Source: Pyrrhoderma lamaoense (Eukaryota; Basidiomycota; Agaricomycetes; Hymenochaetales; Hymenochaetaceae). Taken from it: 64,000 nt of DNA. Positions 1 to 11,700 of this stretch are shown piece after piece. Below the pieces are notes generated by a model. It was not told the DNA's origin, made no database searches, and was given only the letters and a program-made list of their open reading frames with translations. Every line of letters starts with the position of its first letter. Position 1 is the stretch's first letter. Made by a program: the position numbers and the translations under genes. The stretch is from assembly GCA_002794735.1 (NCBI GenBank), contig NBAZ01000016.1, forward strand, positions 62,001 to 126,000, read 5' to 3'.

Positions 1-613
1 GACGGATTACTCAGGTTTTCTTAAGTTCCATATGTTTCGCAGACGTGGGAAGGTAAAGAGGTGAGTGAGGCGATGGACCTGAAGTGACTCTATTAATAAG
101 CCAGGTTTCTGCATTATAGCTTCTAAAGGGAGTTAGTGGTTAGGCAGGACAGGGCAATGTATGGGGAGCTCGGTGATCACTGGAAGAGCAGATAGGAGTT
201 GTAACAGTGTTTATCACCCAAATACAGCAAGGGCGAGTATGATATTCAGCAGGGGACGCATTGTGATACGTTAGGCTAATGGAGAGATTGAAGGGATAAG
301 ATTAACGAAGAAAGAAGATCAGAACGTCATGATAACCATATGAAGCCTGAGTCTGGGCGATGGGAAATAGATTATATTTAATGCAAGGGTGCCGGAGTTT
401 ATTTAATGTAGGATGCGAAGAGGATGTATAGTAAGCTAGGTGGTGTGACTTTGTTAAATCATTTTGTCAAAGAGTAGGTGCATGGACAACCCCTTCTTTG
501 TACTTCTCAAATATCGTTTCGGGATTTCGAGATGTGTTGTTTGGAAGATGTCATATGGTAGGGGATTATGTCATAAGTGAGAATGAATGAAGCTGTTGAA
601 CTAGACCCGTCAT
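1..613. other. Intergenic sequence, no gene seen
   Basis: There is no open frame of useful length and no recognisable domain in either strand. It lies 3' of TOM22 and presumably carries that gene's 3' UTR and terminator plus unknown sequence towards the neighbour outside the window. Confidence 0.5.
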
Positions 614-1214
614 TCAGAACCCTGGTGGGACAAGCTCCTTCTGTCCTTGTTGGGGCTGGCTTGCTCCAGGCATACCTGGGTAACCACCCATCAACTGTTT
701 AAATGAAAAGAGAAAAGGGCCGAGAACGTCAGCATGGACATGAATAAAATCATATTGAAAAGGTACGAGAGGAAAAAGGGGGAAGGGAAGAGTGTGAGAA
801 GACTAAAAAGGAAAAAGAGCGCACCTGTTGTTGACCAGCCTGCTGTGCCATCATCTCTTTCTCCTGAGCAACGATCTTTGACTCGTCCTCAAGACTAAGA
901 GCAAGTGGGAGACCGACTAAAAGTGCGGATGTAGTAACAATCCAAACGACATTTCCTGCCAGTTTTGAAAGAGACTTTGCGGCATAAAACGTCTTTGAGA
1001 CATTTGAGCGAATGGCATATCGTGTCGTTGGAGGAACAATGTCTACGAGAGCAGCGACACGGTCGTAGAAAGACTCTGATTCCGGAACGTCGTCTTCGTC
1101 AATTGAAGAATGAGAAGAGACGGATGAAGATGAAGAAACAGAGGAGGAACGGGAACGAGACGATGTCGATTGGTTCTCGACTTCCTTTTCGTCAACAATT
1201 TCTACTTTGACCAT
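614..1214 (-). CDS. TOM22: Mitochondrial import receptor subunit Tom22
   Basis: Central receptor and organiser of the TOM complex in the mitochondrial outer membrane, a single-pass tail-anchored type protein. Two exons: 1214-825 and 694-614, joined in phase 0 to give about 156 residues, typical for fungal Tom22. The N-terminal cytosolic part is Ser-rich and acidic (residues 15-50), then comes the family signature FYDRVAALVDIVPPTTR, then a transmembrane helix around residues 85-105 (VVWIVTTSALLVGLPLALS) and a short intermembrane-space tail ending in a Gly/Pro/Gln-rich segment. The family's Pro inside the membrane helix is present. The start is the first ATG before the conserved region. It is transcribed divergently from the zinc-cluster regulator. 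Family assignment rests on the conserved core; very likely correct. Confidence 0.93.
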
Positions 1215-1712
1215 CGTTGGGAGACTTGACGACGAGGAAGAGTAGGAGAAAGAGGAGGATGACTAGTGACTGAGTGACAAAAGTGAGGGACGAGGACTGT
1301 GACGAAAGAGAATGAAAAAGAGAAGGGTAACTGAAAAGGAAGTTGCTTCCCACACTCGGTTGTCCCTATGTCTCTGAGCATCCGCCTGACATCGGAGCCG
1401 AGATGCCCGCGCCGCTGGTTGCTGTCTCCCACTCTGGAGCCGTCTCCGATTGCAGGGCATAGAGTTGATATGTGATCATTCGAATATAAAATGATATTTG
1501 TGCAGTGTAGCAGAAGTAAATACGACAATAAATTAAATATAGCACAAATATACCCGAATGAGACAGTGCATTCCAGCGTTGGGTATAAAAACCAGGGGGG
1601 AGGGAGGAAGAGAGTCGCAAAAAGGAAGAAAAAATTTGGAGAGACTGTGACTGACTGTGTCGTCCCAACACGGCTGCGTGTCTCCGGAGCCGACAGACAC
1701 AACACCATCAAT
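1215..1712. promoter_or_regulatory. Divergent promoter region between TOM22 and the Zn2Cys6 gene
   Basis: About 500 bp with no credible coding content separate two divergent starts, so it should hold both promoters. A TATAAAA sequence at 1584-1590 lies about 125 bp before the ATG of the plus-strand gene and is a plausible TATA element for it. No TATA-like element was picked out for TOM22. Confidence 0.5.
1584..1590 (+). promoter_or_regulatory. Putative TATA box
   Basis: TATAAAA about 123-129 bp upstream of the ATG at 1713 in a non-coding region between divergent genes. Position and sequence fit, with no experimental support. Confidence 0.35.
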
Positions 1713-4700
1713 ATGGATCCTGCTCATCATCCTCTTCATCTCCACCCATCCTCCAACAAAGGTCAGTCTCTCTTCTACCCGCCCTTTTCACTCAGCCCAC
1801 CCTACATCTCATGACTCGTCTCAACTCAACACCCTCGCTGATAAACCATTCGTGAAACCATCAGGAAACAACACCTTGTCCAGCAACAACACATCTCCCG
1901 CATCCAGGGGAGTGGGATCTGTCGTTGGTCTCACATCTCTCACAAAGCAAAACGACATGCATGAACTCGCAAAGACTCTGCCCCTCCAAGACGCCAGAAT
2001 GTCGCGTGCGACGCTTGTAGGTACGTGTGAACCCTTCCAAGACCATTCTATTTCTCCCTATCTCTAGCTCTATCTACCTCTCTTTCCCTTAATCTAATCC
2101 CTTTATCTCGGAATCTAACCTTCATCTCCTTACTGTGCGTATAGGGCAAGGAAGGTGAGGTGTTCTCAACTCCCAGGGCAAACTAAAGTACGTCCCACCC
2201 CTTTCCTCTCCCTTCTGTATTCTTTTACTAAAAAATCACATACTATCTCCCGGAATGTCAAATAGTGTCAGGTAAGTTGATAGATCAGACACATAGTTCT
2301 AGGGATGAGGGTAGTTGGTTGTTGTTTGTGTACATACATGCATACATCACCCCCTCTCATATCTATAAACCTCAAGTCATGAGAACCACAAGTTAACGAT
2401 TTTCACCCTTAACAGCACTGTATATCAAAGAACTATGCCTGCACGTACGTCTCTTCCCCCATTTTTCTCTCCTTCCTGCCTTCTTTCCATTATTTCCTAT
2501 GTTCTTCTATCTCGGGAGGCTAACAACTAATTTCTCTTCCGTGTTCCGCATTCATCTCGCATCCGATGGCGTTCATCCTTCTATAATATTTCACATGCCA
2601 AATAAACTTCTCTTTCCTTTCTTCCTGGCGACCACAAATGGATAACAACGGTTCTGATTATCCTCCCTCCCTTCTGAAACCAAAAAACCGAAACTGGGCG
2701 CTCCCGCCCATACGAATTATATACATATATACAAACATACGACTGGCTAATTTCCTCCGACTCGGCAACATCAATCAAAATAAACTAAAAATAAACATTT
2801 GGCCTCAAACAACAAAACACGGAACAAAATAATAACAAAATACGCTACCATAAATAATATCAAACTGGGTTTTTGTTCATTCTACTCAACACTATCGATG
2901 ACTACTTACTGATCGCCGAACCAAATACAAATTGCAAAAACTATACTTACTTGGACTATCTCAAAACTCACAGACATTTCGTTCAACAAGCCACATCTGA
3001 GAAGAAACGCGGAAGCGCAAGTAGACGTGCAAGAGCTTCAAACAAGTGAGTAAAAGCTCTTAAAAATCTGGTTTTCAATATCCTTGTATTCGGGCCTTTA
3101 TCCCCTTCTTTTATTTCTCCTTCTCTTCCCTCGGGTCCGGCTATTCCTTCCTAGACCCAGAAACCAGATAACAAAACTCACTGTTCTCCTATTTCAACTC
3201 ATTTTTTCACTATACCAATCTGCAATTGATCTCTAACTCATTACATCATATTGGAATTGTGTTCGAATACAGCGCTGCTTCTTCATCAAAATCGTAAGTA
3301 CTTCCTTCAAACTTCACCATCTATTCTTCTCTTCACTCTTACTAACTTCTTTCCCTTTCCCTTTACTTCCATCTATCCTCTCATCATCTCACAGACCACC
3401 ACCCAATCTATCCAATCCTAGCAGCGGGCTCAATAACAACAGTTCCACTAACGCTAGTGGATCCGGTTCAACAACGGGGTCTGGTAATCCTTACGGCACA
3501 CCATATGCGCTAACGCTTCCGTATCAGCTTCCAAACTCACGTGGGGCTACGACAAGTGTAAGAGACGCAACTCTCCAGTTGTTAGCTTACTTGTTCTCAC
3601 CTGAAGGTCCAACGTGAGTCCTTCCATGTCCACTCCGTATAGCCCTCCTATACGGAATGGCTCTTCAAGCAAAATGATAGACAATAAGTGCTGACTATGC
3701 ATACATATTTTTACTTATATCTGATATGCTCAATCACTGACTGATTGGATGACTACCGAATTTGATAATGTATTGATTACGATAGTGATCCTGCTACTTC
3801 TATACCCATACGCGGACGATCACCGCCGACTTATCACGATTGGGGAGAGCTCAGTGCTAGATTAGAAAGTGAAGAGTTTCGGGTAGAGTGAGTGGGCTAC
3901 CATATGTCATCTGTTCATTTCCTACTCTTCTCCTCAGTAAACACATTCTAAGCTAACACATATCTGTACCTACAGATTCGCACTTGACTTGGTAGAGGTC
4001 TTCTTCCAGATCTGCCACACTCGTCTTCCTCTCCTAAACCCAACGCACTTCCGCGCTCGGCTCAAACAAGCCTTATCTTTACCCTCTTCATCTCCTTCCG
4101 ACGGCACAAACGCTACATCTCCAACTTTGAACGGGGGCGGGGCAAGTGTCTCCAATAGCTCGAACAACGATGGTCAATCTTCAGCAGGAGGTGCAACGAA
4201 TAATAATAGCGAATACGTCCACCCAGCTCTACTCGCTACCGTACTCGCCTGGGGAGCCAAGTTCAGCGAACACCCACTGATCGTAGCTGACCGTACTTCC
4301 TCCTCTTCTTCCATCGCTCTTGATGATGGCGGTCTCGGAGGGGGGTTGGGGTAGGAGCTGGCGAAGTGCTTGTTGGACCTAGTCGGTTTGCGCGTACGTT
4401 GGTAAATAGGGCTAGGGAGGTTGCAGAGGCTGAGAAGGTCCATCGAGTCAGCACTGTGGATCATGTCGTGATCGCGTTGTTGATTGAGCCGTTACAGAAT
4501 CGTAAGTTTTGATTTTTTCGCAGGTTGAGTTTTATTAACTCTTTCAATATTCGTGTGATACAGAGACGCCGGATGAACCTGATGGTGAGCTCTATTTTAT
4601 CTACTATCGACGTGAAGTCAAATTGTGATGCATCTACACCATCTAGGTTTCCATGGATTCTGGCTTACGGCGGCGATACGTCACTTGCTATTCTTACAGG

Positions 4701-6442
4701 TACATACATTTAGGAAACTATAAATATATATATATATATGCGATCGTAACCTAATTTCATTATCAGATTAACCACAAAAGTGTGATGACGAATATACAAG
4801 ACCCAGAAGCGCGGGGTACAATGATCTTTGCATGGTGGATGGCTTGCCTCGCAGATGCCTACCATTCAGCGTATTATAGGCGGAAACCTCAGTTGTTAGT
4901 ATATTAATCCGTTTTTTTAAATCAGATAACGGGGTGCCATTGCTAAATGCGAATCTGATAATATAGAGACGACGATGATTATGATATTGATTTTTATACC
5001 GTCGATCCATTGCCCCGGAAGTGCATGACGCACAGAGTATGTCGCTTTCTCCCAGGGAACAATACGAGGTATGTCTATCCTTTATATACTACTTCATAGT
5101 CGATATTTAGCATTTTAATGATCTACAACTCTGATATTAGTTCCTGGTACGTCATGATTTCCTTCTCTTTTAAATAGTTCAACAATATGACTAACAATAC
5201 TTCTTTAACAGGGTTATTACCGCGCCGCACATGCACTAGCTCGCATTGCGAGGCACATGTCAAAACAACTATGGAGACCCACAACAGAATCAGACGGTAT
5301 CCCATTCGAAGTCTTAGTTGGTATAGTGACTGCCCTGGGCGAGTGGAGAGAGGAACATCTTCCTCGAGTGGGTGTACCCAGTGACTTTGAGAGTGAATGG
5401 GACTTCGTGAGTGCGGTTAGTGCGTGTAAGTATCAGTTTCAAAAGTATATATTCTTTCACAAGACCCCCTAATCTTCAACGTCCTATCTCCTTTTGAAAT
5501 CTGAATGAACGATAATAATGTTTCTTCTCAGGTGCGAGCGATGCTACTTATCACGTCATGTGGGTAATTCTGTTTAACGCAGTAGACGACTACGGGATCA
5601 AAGAATTCAACGAGGCTCTCCGTTTGAACCAACATGTACAGCATCATCCTCACGCGCTTTCTTCTCATACCCACTCTCACCAAGCTGGGTTGATGGGCTT
5701 GGGACCCGGATCTAGCGGTGTTGGCGTTGGGATTGGTGGTAGTAGTGGTAATGGGGGCGGCGCTGGTGCCAGTGGGATGGCAACTCCTGTTTCATCTCCA
5801 CTCTCCCCTAGGGGAACGATGGAGATTGAGAGTGTTAAACATAAAGTGTTGGATGAGGCACTACATGCTGCGTTGAGGATCGCAGGGCTCACTGGTGTTT
5901 TAACCTCAAATGGATATTTGGTGAGTACAAGATGGGTTTTAGTCTAAATATATATTTCTTGTCTACATAAAAAGAGTTTAAGCTGATATCTTTCTCTCCG
6001 TTTCTCTTTGATATTTATAACCTATCCCTCAAATCAACAACAACAATAACAACAACAATAGAAACTCGACCCAGCAGTGATGCACTTCTCTTGCCTAACA
6101 GCTGGGACGCTTCTAGCGCGTCTGGGTCGTCCAGAAGTATCAAACTGTATCGCAGGTCTAAAGCAATACAATTACGCGTACGAAGAAGCGGGGGAAGAAG
6201 CAATTGAGATGGAAAGAGTCTATCGGGCCGTATTAAAAGGTGAAAGTGACATAGGGCACATGACTAGTGTCGTAGCAGCTTCAGGTGTTGGTATAGGTGT
6301 TGGTGTAAGTGGAAGTGGAGCTGCCGGTGGCTCAGCAGGAGTTGTTCCTGGAGGCGATGGAATGGCTGTCGATGTTGCCTATACGGGGCACCAACACCAC
6401 CAACACCCGCATCATCATCAAGGACAAGGATTCTATGTTTGA
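1713..6442 (+). CDS. Zn(II)2Cys6 fungal-specific transcription factor (about 17 exons, two apparent frameshifts)
   Basis: Probable nuclear DNA-binding regulator of about 800 residues. The binuclear zinc cluster is assembled across four exons (1975-2020, 2145-2187, 2266-2271, 2416-2444) and has spacing C-x2-C-x6-C-x8-C-x2-C-x6-C, starting VACDACRARKVRC. A basic linker follows (TSEKKRGSASRRARAS). The middle region (exons from 3395) resembles the fungal-specific TF / xylanolytic-activator regulatory domain: LLAYLFSPEGPT, ALDLVEVFFQICHTRLPLL, FHGFWLTAAIRHLLFLQ, MIFAWWMACLADAYHSAYYRR. The C-terminus has Gly-rich and His-rich low-complexity tracts. Two places need one extra base to keep frame: the G run 4340-4345 and the C run 5013-5016. 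On both sides of each the protein is conserved, so sequence error is the likeliest cause. The regulated pathway cannot be told; an XlnR-like role is only a loose domain resemblance. Confidence 0.8.
2266..2271 (+). other. Six-nucleotide micro-exon (Cys-Gln) of the zinc cluster
   Basis: The hexamer TGTCAG is preceded by an AAATAG acceptor and followed by a consensus GTAAGT donor. A TACTAAA branch-like element lies about 35 nt upstream, near 2227. It is in phase 0 and supplies the fourth cysteine of the Zn2Cys6 motif; skipping it leaves only five. Confidence 0.7.
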
Positions 6443-7393
6443 GAGGGAGGGTTAAGCAAAGGAAAAGGGTGTATTCTTAACAAAAAAAATAGTGGGGAAA
6501 GCGATAGTATATCCCTGTGTGGCATATTTGGCATGCCTAATGTGTATGCTTGCATTGTCTTTATCAATCTTTCGCTTCATTTCCATCGCTTTTCTCCACT
6601 TCTCTATTCACCTTACTCATATTCCCTTTTAACGTACGCCCTTCTGTTCATCAGGTCTAAATTTCTTGGCTCTTTCCCTTTTTCTCTTTCCTTTTTCTCT
6701 TCCCCGGGCTCATAGTACAACGGACTTATCTTGTCTTCCTTCCTTTTCCTCTCTTTTTCTCTCACATCTCTTCCTCCATCTCCGTGTTGTGGGACTTTTC
6801 TCTTTCTCTCTCTTAGACTATTTGAGGTACTTACAAGCGAAGTAGTAAAGTATTCTAACACCTCTTTTATATCATGTTTGTTGTCTTATCTCTTATTTCC
6901 TCTTATCCCCTTTATTAAACTCTTTATTCTCTTATATGTATGCGTATACGTCCGTATCCACCCTAACAATAGACGATAACTATCTTTTTTTTTGCCCGTT
7001 CATCCTCTTTATAACCACTTTTTTCATCCCTATTTCCGTTATTTACCCTCTTATCCTTCCCTTTTGATCCCTATGTTCCTTAAATAACTGAATACACATC
7101 CTATCTCTACTTGTCTTGCTCTAAAAAAAGTAATAAAAAACGCTCAATAATGTACGTTGTATACCAGTAAGAAAGGCGAGGAAATCGATTATAACTACAC
7201 TAGATGAATGTTAGGTTTTAGTACTCGTAACCTTATTGGATATGTATACTTGATTGCTGAAGGAATTCTTTCTTTGGATATAAGATATCGTTGAAGTAAA
7301 GCGGACCAAGACGCGTGCAATTATTACGGTATTGTACACAGACATTGCTTGTATATTCACTAATATTGATAACTCTTTCTTATCTCTGGGTAT
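6443..7393. other. Intergenic, CT-rich then AT-rich
   Basis: Contains the 3' flank of the zinc-cluster gene. A pyrimidine-rich low-complexity stretch (about 6570-6810) produces spurious open frames on both strands. No gene recognised. Confidence 0.5.
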
Positions 7394-8149
7394 TGAAAAC
7401 TAAACTTTTGGTCAGATTTTGACCTTGGTGTCGTATTTAGTGGCGAGGACGTGGGGTTTGGAGTCTGCCTACACCAGACACGATGCTCAGACCAAGATTT
7501 GGGGGCTAAATAGCGAGATACTCGACCTCGGCCGTCCGGCCGAGATCTCGGTCGGACTGTAGAGACTGATAGAGACCTCGAGGCAAGCTGAGACTTCGCA
7601 GACCAGTAAAAGTAGTAGAAACGTATAGAACAGAGCCCCGACCGAGGCTGTATTTTGAGGTAAAAGTGTATGTATTTCAGTCCGCCCGGACGGCTTGCGG
7701 TGCGGTCAGAGCGTTACAAGCGCGCCCGGGCAGCCTAATAAAGCAGCTGAGAAGTAGATAAAGAGTATAGGAGACTAGTAGAGAGCTACTCGGGGGGGGT
7801 GTAGAAAGATAGCGACCGAGAGGAGTAGCTAGGAATTAACTGGGGATTGATTGATTAACTACGGCCTCAAGTCTGGAGGCTTATATAGCAAAACGCGAGA
7901 TAAAGGTTAGATAATAAGGAAAGCATGGAGTCCAGGTGGCTATATGCCACTGGACGAAGGGTTTAAGCTATCAGAAACGAGGGGGTCGTATAAACGAACG
8001 CTACCCTCGAGTAAGAGTAGAAAGTGAAGCTAAATAGTAAGAGAAATGAACGAGGCGCGCGGCCGAGTAGTAGAAATGGACTTCTCGGGCGAGTTAGAAA
8101 GTGCATTATAAATGCACTACGACCGGCCAAACACTTAGCTGGTCCTACA
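7394..8149 (-). repeat. Solo LTR, same family as the element at 14008-17990, inverted
   Basis: About 756 bp. Read on the minus strand it starts TGTAGGACCAGC and ends GTTTTCA, matching the LTRs at 14008-14756 and 17241-17990 but with more substitutions. It is flanked by a 4-bp duplication GTAT (7390-7393 and 8150-8153), as expected for a full insertion later reduced by LTR-LTR recombination. No internal region remains. Confidence 0.88.
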
Positions 8150-8729
8150 GTATACTTATGCAAAACGTCCGGTAAATTCCAATATAACCCTTAAGAGGAT
8201 GCAAAGATGTGAGTTAAAAAAATGAAATGACGATTAAAAGTATAGTAAGTACTCCAGCATACTGATACTTTAGAGGATATCAGATAACTCGTCCATGTAG
8301 TACAAGAGAAATATTACTAGATTTCCGATACTATCGGCTCTAAAATTTGAACAATCAAATCACGCAGTCTTTTATGCATCGTAAAGGTTGATGTTATGCA
8401 TTTGCACAGGAGCCATTGCCCTGCTTTTAGACCCAATCAAGTGTTGTTGAAAATTATATTTTGCGTGACGAGTGAGCTTCCGGACCTCCCGCCGAACTCA
8501 AAAATAGGGCACTGTGACAGTTGAAAGTTTTCAGTTTGTGCCGAATTTCTTTCTACTTATACACTATGACGTAAAATCAGCAAGGAACTTCAACTCTCAT
8601 AAGAGATTGTGATATATTTTTAACTACTATGATGTAAGTATCGGTCACTCACACTACAAGGGAATCATATATAAGTGCATTCTAGTTTCTTGTCTGTCGT
8701 CCTTCTCACTTGCTCGCCTCTCCCCCTTA
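8150..8729. promoter_or_regulatory. Upstream region of the NLR gene
   Basis: Non-coding AT-rich sequence between the solo LTR and the NLR start codon. It should carry the NLR promoter; no specific element was identified with confidence. Confidence 0.35.
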
Positions 8730-11700
8730 ATGGCAGACTATTACATCCTCAAAGGTCAGTATACATGATATGATCTAGTAATAGGTACTTATAAGAGCAC
8801 TCGCCGATACCAGTTCTACATGCCGAGCTCGAGGAACTCTGGAAAAATCGACCAATCTACTTAAAACTCAGCAAGGATTTGGATTTCTATGTCCAGGTTG
8901 AGCTTGGTAGTGTACTGCAGAGGACTAGCGTCGTCAGTAGCATGACCCCTACATGGGATGACTCATTTCCTTTGTTAGTTCGTCTACATAGATCATTGAG
9001 TGCTCATTCTGATATATCGGTTTTAGACGCACTGCCCTAGCGGGAGACGCTTTGCCATCAGTAGCAACCATCAAAGTGAAACACGTGGCTGCATTAGACA
9101 CTAATATTGGATACGGTCAACTCGACATTAGTGAGAAAGGTGAAGAAAGTAAGGCAGAAAAAATAAAAATAACATTTTACTAAATTCAAACTAATGCATA
9201 CAAAAGCCAAAATTTTTCTTTTCCGATCTAAGGATAGTAAATCAACGGAATCGTCCAGTCTCATTTATTTATCTCTTCGGTCTTCGGATGTAACTCAGAA
9301 TGCCGGACTCGCTCTCGAGAACCTGGTCCGTGAGTTGGTCGGATCGACCACTGAGGACTTCTTAGCTGAAGTCGATAGGATTGTCAACGAAGGAAAGACT
9401 ATAATGAGGGATGATCTTGTAAGATCTTGGAAATCCATTCCCTTTGTAGATGCGTTCTTTGCAACTGTGGATCTTCTTGCAGACGTAGGAGTTTTCATAG
9501 CTAGAGATAGATTACTTCTAATGGGTGCATACAGGTCAATCCGTACTTGAGATTAGGCTGGAAGGTGCTCTCAGTGATTTATAAGGTGAATGGAGATTAG
9601 CGATATCCTACATGGCATGATCCTTAAGTTATACAGGTAAAATCACAATTGGATAAACTGGATAAAAGGATACACGAGCTCGCACAAGAACTCGTAAATT
9701 TATTTCGAGTTGTCGCGGATATTTCTCGTGTCCGCGATCCAGTAGAGTCTTTTAAGCAGGCTATTATAGACCTTTTAGACTTTACTACGGAATGCAGTGT
9801 GTCCCTCCGGGAAAATATTCGTCGCAGTTTCCTTGGTGTGTACACTATACTGCGCTAAAACATATTTACTTATCTATTTTGACTTGCTTTACATAGGAAG
9901 GGCCTTGAAACAAGATGGCGAGACTGTGTTAGATGATTATGAGGCAAGAGTCAAAAATCTAAGGGCCAGACTAGATACTAGCATCTCGGTTCAAAATGGT
10001 AACACCATTGCGAATATTGCTAATGACACTCTTCTTCTTAGTAAGTTAGAAATGTCGTGCATCATTGACTCGTCAAAGTAGCAGATATTAAATCTATTCT
10101 ACAGAACTGAAAACCCTTCTTAATCCCTCATATATGCCTGGGGCAGGTCGACTAGAATGCTTGGCAGGTACTCGCATAGTCATTCGAAAGCAGATATTCG
10201 ATTGGATAAACGACATTCAGCGTCCGAACATGCTTTTCGTGATGGGTGGAGCGGGTACTGGTAAAAGTACCATCGCGACAACCATCGCTGAGGAATATCG
10301 AAGGAAAGGACAACTGGTCTCCCACTTGTTCTTTACAAGGGGAAGTAGTGACCCAAATACCGTATTCCAAACAATAGCATACAGTCTCTCAACGCAAAAT
10401 GCCTTTATAGCAGAAGCTATCAATGCGGAATTACAGAGATGCGGGGACTTGAACTCTGCGACGCTTGGCAGTCGCTTCGAAATACTTCTGCGCCGACCAC
10501 TATGCTTCGCGACTGATAGAGTGGAACGTCCCATACTCATCATACTTGATGCTTTGGATGAGTGCGGAGCTCCACAGAGTCGGAGACAGCTCCTCAAGAT
10601 AATCAAGAATGAATTATTCAAACTCCCCCCAAATACCGCTTTCTTCTCACGGGAAGGCCGGAAGAAGACATTGCCTCCCTAAATTCAATCTCGAGAGAGC
10701 AAACTATTATCCTCGACCAGCGGTCAGACGAAAGCAGGCAAGATGTTTCCGCCTACATCAATCATGAGTTCGAGGAACTAAAGACATCAGGATTATTGAA
10801 GATCCCAGATGATTGTCCATGGCAATGCAGCATCGAAATCCTTGCAGACGCAGCGGATGGACTATTCATCTGGGCATCTACTGCAGTCAAATTTGTTACT
10901 GAAAAGAAACTGAATCGCTATACACGCTTTAGCCAGCTGGTGAGAGACGCTAAGATCCTAGACCTGAGTGCACTTTATGTGACAGTACTCGAGCAGTCAC
11001 TTGACTGGGATGAAGATACAAGGCACATATTCACAAGTGTATTCTCTCTCGTATTCCTTTCCAAAGCATTGCTATCCGACACAGATATCGATAATATTCT
11101 AGGGCTTGAACGTAATACAACGGCAGATTTACTTTCCTGTCTGAGGTCTCTAATCGTATATGAACCTGGACAGCCGATCAAGATTCATCATGCGTCCTTG
11201 TATGATTATCTAGTGTCATGTGAAAGTAGAGCATGGTACATTGATATCGGCTGTCAAAAAGTCAAAATTGCTACCAAATGCTTTGACCTGATGAGAAATT
11301 CACTCCGGTTCAACATTTGCAACCTTGAGTCGTCTCTCATACCTAACAGGCGAATTGCGGGCCTTGAGGAACGCATTCGAAATAGTATTCCAACCTATCT
11401 GCAGTATGTTTGCTGTAATTGGATACACCACCTACAAGATGTGCCGTACTCTCTAGAAATGCGTGATCGACTCGAAACATTCGCAAGCAGTCAAATGCTA
11501 TTTTGGTTCGAGGTCCTCAGTTTGACGGAAACATTCAATAGCCACTTCGGAATCACGCTGGAATATGCGATCATATGGCTTGGAGTAAGTGAAGAATAGT
11601 TGATTCAATATCTCAGCACAACTGACTACTACAGGACAAAGACCCAGAGTTGTCAACCTTCCTCCGCGACGCATATCGACAAGCTAGTATTTTCTCGAAG

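Noticed and set aside
4332..4354. Possible 23-nt intron that would repair the regulator's frame
   Set aside because: Begins GT and ends AG and restores frame, but it is far shorter than the other introns here (about 50 nt or more). A missing G is simpler.
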